Positions 21,061 to 41,680 of a stretch of 41,680 nucleotides of DNA are shown here, one piece after another. The stretch covers positions 207,299-248,978 of the forward strand of contig BMAT01013039.1 of assembly GCA_019649035.1 (NCBI GenBank), read 5' to 3'. The notes under the pieces were generated by a model. That model searched no databases. It was not told the origin of the DNA and worked only from the letters and a program-made list of their open reading frames with translations. Position numbers and translations under genes: made by a program. This DNA comes from Elysia marginata. Lineage: Eukaryota; Mollusca; Gastropoda; Plakobranchidae. Position 1 is the first letter of the stretch; each line of letters begins with the position of its first letter.

Positions 21061-22354
21061 AACTTGCTTGACGCAGGGTTCCACCAACAGCCAGCTTTTG
21101 TTTTTTACTTCTGGCCGGACAAAAAATGATATGACTTGAATTACCTCCTCCTCTTCTCCAAGATGAAGATAGTTTCTTTGCCACATTATGATTGAACAGT
21201 TACAAACACTAAGACCACATGAATAGGGAAGCAGTGTCTCCATGAGACAATTGAACAAAGACAATATCTCATTTAGGAATAAAACATTTCTTTTTTATTC
21301 TCTACATGTAGACATACGGTAATTACTTTCAGCCTGCCTTATCACTACCAGTACCGGTACCTATAGGTCAATTGTTTCAACATTTAAAAAGTCAACATTG
21401 ATTAAAGCAGAAGTTTTTCTAAAAAAAAATTAAAAAATTTCAAATGTTATTCCGTCATGTAAAGCTGGGTATGGAATTATCCTACAGATAAAATTTAAAA
21501 ACAAAATCTCAAATAAACCCAATCTTCAAGGTTTCATATTTTAAGTTGTTGCTTACTAGTCAAATACAAAGTATTCCAGTGCAGTTCATTTCTTTTTCCT
21601 GTTTTTATTTATTTCTTGTTTTTTTTTTTTTTTCCAACATTAAAAGCATAAATCTTGCAAAAATTGCTACAACTGCAATCACAAGAAAGTACAACTTTGG
21701 ATCTAAACAGAGCAAGGCAAAAAAAAAATTAATTAAGATCCATAAAGATAGGCAGAGAGACCACAATATAACAAAAGATAAAGAAGAAAAAAAAAGAGAT
21801 GCAGTCAAAACGCTAAAATTAAAACAAAACAAATTGAAGAAAAGCCCACCTTAAATACCAATTTACTATCATTATAATATTTGGTCAAAAGACAGAATTT
21901 CTTCTCATTTTAAACAAAGTATCAACATATCCCACAACACACACTCTGACAGTTACATGTACATGCAAAATGAAGGAAGCTGCAATTTACAGAAAAAATG
22001 TGGAATGTTGGGGTAACTTTGATACCGCCTGTCATAATTTATAAACTACTTGTTCTCTATTTTCCTCTACTTTTCCTCCAGGCTTAGGTCTGTGCATGCA
22101 TTGATTGTAATCCAGCTGCTGCAAAGCAATGAATTTTTTTTTTACCTTGTTTACGTTTAAGAATTACACAGGCTCTGACTGGCTGACAATACGGACAATA
22201 AGGCTGGCATATCAAGTCCTATAATAAAAACGTCACGCTTTAGTAATGTCATGCCTGTTTAATATGCTTACTTCACACAAGATGCCCACACTGAAATATA
22301 AAATAAATTCATAGGGCTAATATTTTAATGCAAACGTAAAACAAATGTTGAACG

Positions 22355-22606
22355 CCTCGCGACCAGGGTCAATGAGTCAAAAGTCGCAAGTCTTTATTTG
22401 AGAAAATGCCTTTTTAAAGTCTATGTTTTCCTCACTTATCTCGATATTTTAAACCAACAAAAAAGTTTTAAAATCTTTCCTCAAAAACCTGATAATATGA
22501 AATTTTCTACGTTTTGAAGCTAAGCAAAATGCATGTCTCAAACACGCAGCGCCTTAGAACGTTGAAATAAGCGATATCCAACTCGTCATTCACCCTGGTC
22601 GCAAGA
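22355..22606. repeat. Possible inverted-repeat element
   Basis: CGCGACCAGGGTCAATGAGT near the left end is matched in inverse by CTCGTCATTCACCCTGGTCG near the right end, about 200 bp apart, with a few mismatches. Nothing coding is inside. Probably a decayed MITE. Confidence 0.45.
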
Positions 22607-24568
22607 CAAATGTGCAAGAATGACAAGTTATCGCTGTCCAGGAAAAGTGTCCTTAATGTGTAGAGAGAATATTACGCCTAAGACAAATCCTTGCTCTTGG
22701 TGATGGTGACATAATGAATACACAGGAATTGTTTTTATCACAGAGTAAAAGTACAGCATTGTAATCGATCTCATCATTACAGTATTACACAATTATGAAT
22801 AATTCATGCACAATCACCAATAATCATCTTATCTTGTACCAACAAGCAAACCTACATGCTGTTTCTTCTTTTCATAGAAATAGTTTTAAAGAAGGAAACC
22901 TGTAAAAATCAAGTGAATGAAAATTGACATAGACAAGCCAGAACGCAAACTTGACATAAATTTTTCTGCCTAGGGTTTTTTCTGAACAGTTTAAAAGAAA
23001 GCCATAACCACTTGACTGCGCTGTGTAGGTAAACCATGCATGCTGCTGCCCCCTGGTCCTATGTTCTATGTAAGTATGCCGTACCCGCTGGACAAACCAA
23101 GTTTTGCTTTGTCTACTCTAAAACCGATCCTTGCTTCTAGTGGTCAAGGATGGTATCAATCGAAAGGTTAGAGTTCCTTCAACCAATGACAACTTTTGAG
23201 TTTAACATGCAAACACACCCACTGCTTTGGTTTAGACCTACTGTTTCCAGCATCTAAATTATAATATAAACTTTTTTCTATAACAAACTTTCTGGTCTGA
23301 ATGAGATCGTTATTAAAATGAATTTGTACAAATTGAAAGTAAATTCTCGGCCTTGTAAAAAGTCAATATAAGATTAATTATTTATTAAGGTCATAGAGGA
23401 AAAAATTCTGTCCTTGCCAAAGACCTCGATATGTCAAAAAGTTGATAAAGTGGTTGCCTACATTGCATGTAGCAGTCAAGTATTTATTTGAAATTTCACT
23501 TTCAGGTTTTCTTTTCGAAATAACAAAAGACCACTTGACTTCTGTCAACTGATTTTTAAACAACAAAAAGTAAAGTTCACTTTCAAAAAAAAAATCACAA
23601 AGTGGTGGAGAAAAAATAATGTCGACACGTGACATTTAATAAAAGGAACTGAATATCAGTAACATATACATGTAAAAAAAAAATGGTATTTCCAATAGAA
23701 CCAAATGAATACATAAGAAAAATCATGAACTTTTGTGTTTATGGCAGTTATGAGATAATTAGATCTATGATCATTTGAAGAATAGCAAGGCAAATGACAG
23801 AAATAACTGAAAGATGAAAATGAAAAATATGTCCCTCAAAAACAAATTCATAGCTCTGAGAAGGTAAACTCTAGGAAAAAGTGATAACTATAACAACACA
23901 CTGAAAACCTCTGATTCGTAAGCACACATACACTAACATCAAGTAAAATAAATCCTTGCTTGAAAGTCTGCCATGGATGAAATAAAAAATATTGTTATCT
24001 TGGAGGAGAGTCTCTTTCTTTCACTTATGTCTCTCTCCATCTGATTCGACACATCATACACCTAACCTCCCTGTTACACAAATACACAAATAAATCTTCC
24101 ATTGCAACATTAATAGCAGCAACCTATGAAAAGAGCTTACATGGGTGCACATTGAACAAAGTTTATATTTTCATTCTTCACTATGTTCACTATTTTCAAT
24201 CTATTGAAGATTTTTTAAAAATGTCAGTGCCTTAAAAGAGGCTGTGAAATTAAGACATTAAGACATTTTCTAGAGAGAATTATCAGAAATTTTGTTAAGA
24301 GATTCCCATGAAATTCGTTTAATATTTGTTATTAACCAGTAAAATTTGATATAAAAAAAACACCTGGCTTTGATTAAAAATAAATTCATCTTCAAATTTC
24401 AAGCTTGAGGCATACAAACACATACACTACCCTGAGCTAAAACCCCAATCCACACCACTTCAAAGTCTCATTGGCTGTATTTCTTCGCCCGAGTTAGTCC
24501 AGTATCACACAACTTGTATTCAGCACTTTCTGTTTCTGCACAACCTCCAGCTTCATGCTTAGAGTTTT

Positions 24569-41637
<17,069 letters not shown>

Positions 41638-41680
41638 TATTATTATTATTATTGTTATTATTATTATTATTATTATTATT
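41638..41680. repeat. (ATT)n microsatellite cut by window end
   Basis: ATT/TTA repeats with one GTT break, running to the last base. Confidence 0.93.

Larger units (their letters stand above)
14665..24568. other. Convergent intergenic region, including 3'UTRs of both genes
   Basis: POLR1F and the NDR kinase end facing each other here. It must contain both 3'UTRs. AATAAA on the plus strand occurs near 15286, 15633 and 16768, and on the minus strand near 23379, but none could be assigned. The region holds a MITE, a hairpin, a SINE and two weaker repeats, listed separately. No convincing coding sequence was recognised. Confidence 0.6.

Overview
The window is animal nuclear DNA: AT-rich, with short exons bounded by GT/AG introns, long introns, many microsatellites and several families of transposon fossils. 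The mix (tRNA-derived SINE, many short inverted-repeat elements, frequent TCTAGA/AGATCT strings) would fit a mollusc, perhaps a gastropod. That placement is an impression from composition and gene sequence; no species marker is present.

Three protein genes can be assembled exon by exon. (1) RPS16, small-subunit ribosomal protein uS9, on the minus strand: three coding exons (741-3155), a likely 5'UTR exon near 5792-5832 with a TOP pyrimidine tract and an ETS-like CCGGAAGT box; its last exon(s) lie beyond the left edge. (2) POLR1F/RPA43, an RNA polymerase I stalk subunit, on the plus strand: three 3' exons (12464-14664); the N-terminal exon was not found. (3) An NDR-family kinase (STK38/STK38L, Drosophila tricornered) on the minus strand: ten exons (24569-40959) giving a continuous 370-residue kinase plus C-terminal tail; the N-terminal MOB-binding exons lie beyond the right edge.

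Layout: RPS16 and POLR1F point away from each other across about 6.6 kb full of repeats; POLR1F and the NDR kinase converge on about 10 kb of noncoding DNA. The first two genes both serve ribosome production (a ribosomal protein and a Pol I subunit); the third is a Hippo/NDR-pathway kinase, so no common pathway is implied.

Most of the new interest is in the non-genic DNA: two copies of a 1.1-1.2 kb foldback element whose ends are built of 40-bp palindromic units; a TTAA-flanked piggyBac-type MITE; a TA-flanked pogo-type MITE; a SINE with a perfect 13-bp target duplication; two broken non-LTR retrotransposon tails; a 77-nt near-perfect hairpin; and a conserved-spacing motif set repeated in two adjacent RPS16 introns. 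All coordinates were read by eye; exon lengths and phases were checked by arithmetic and agree.
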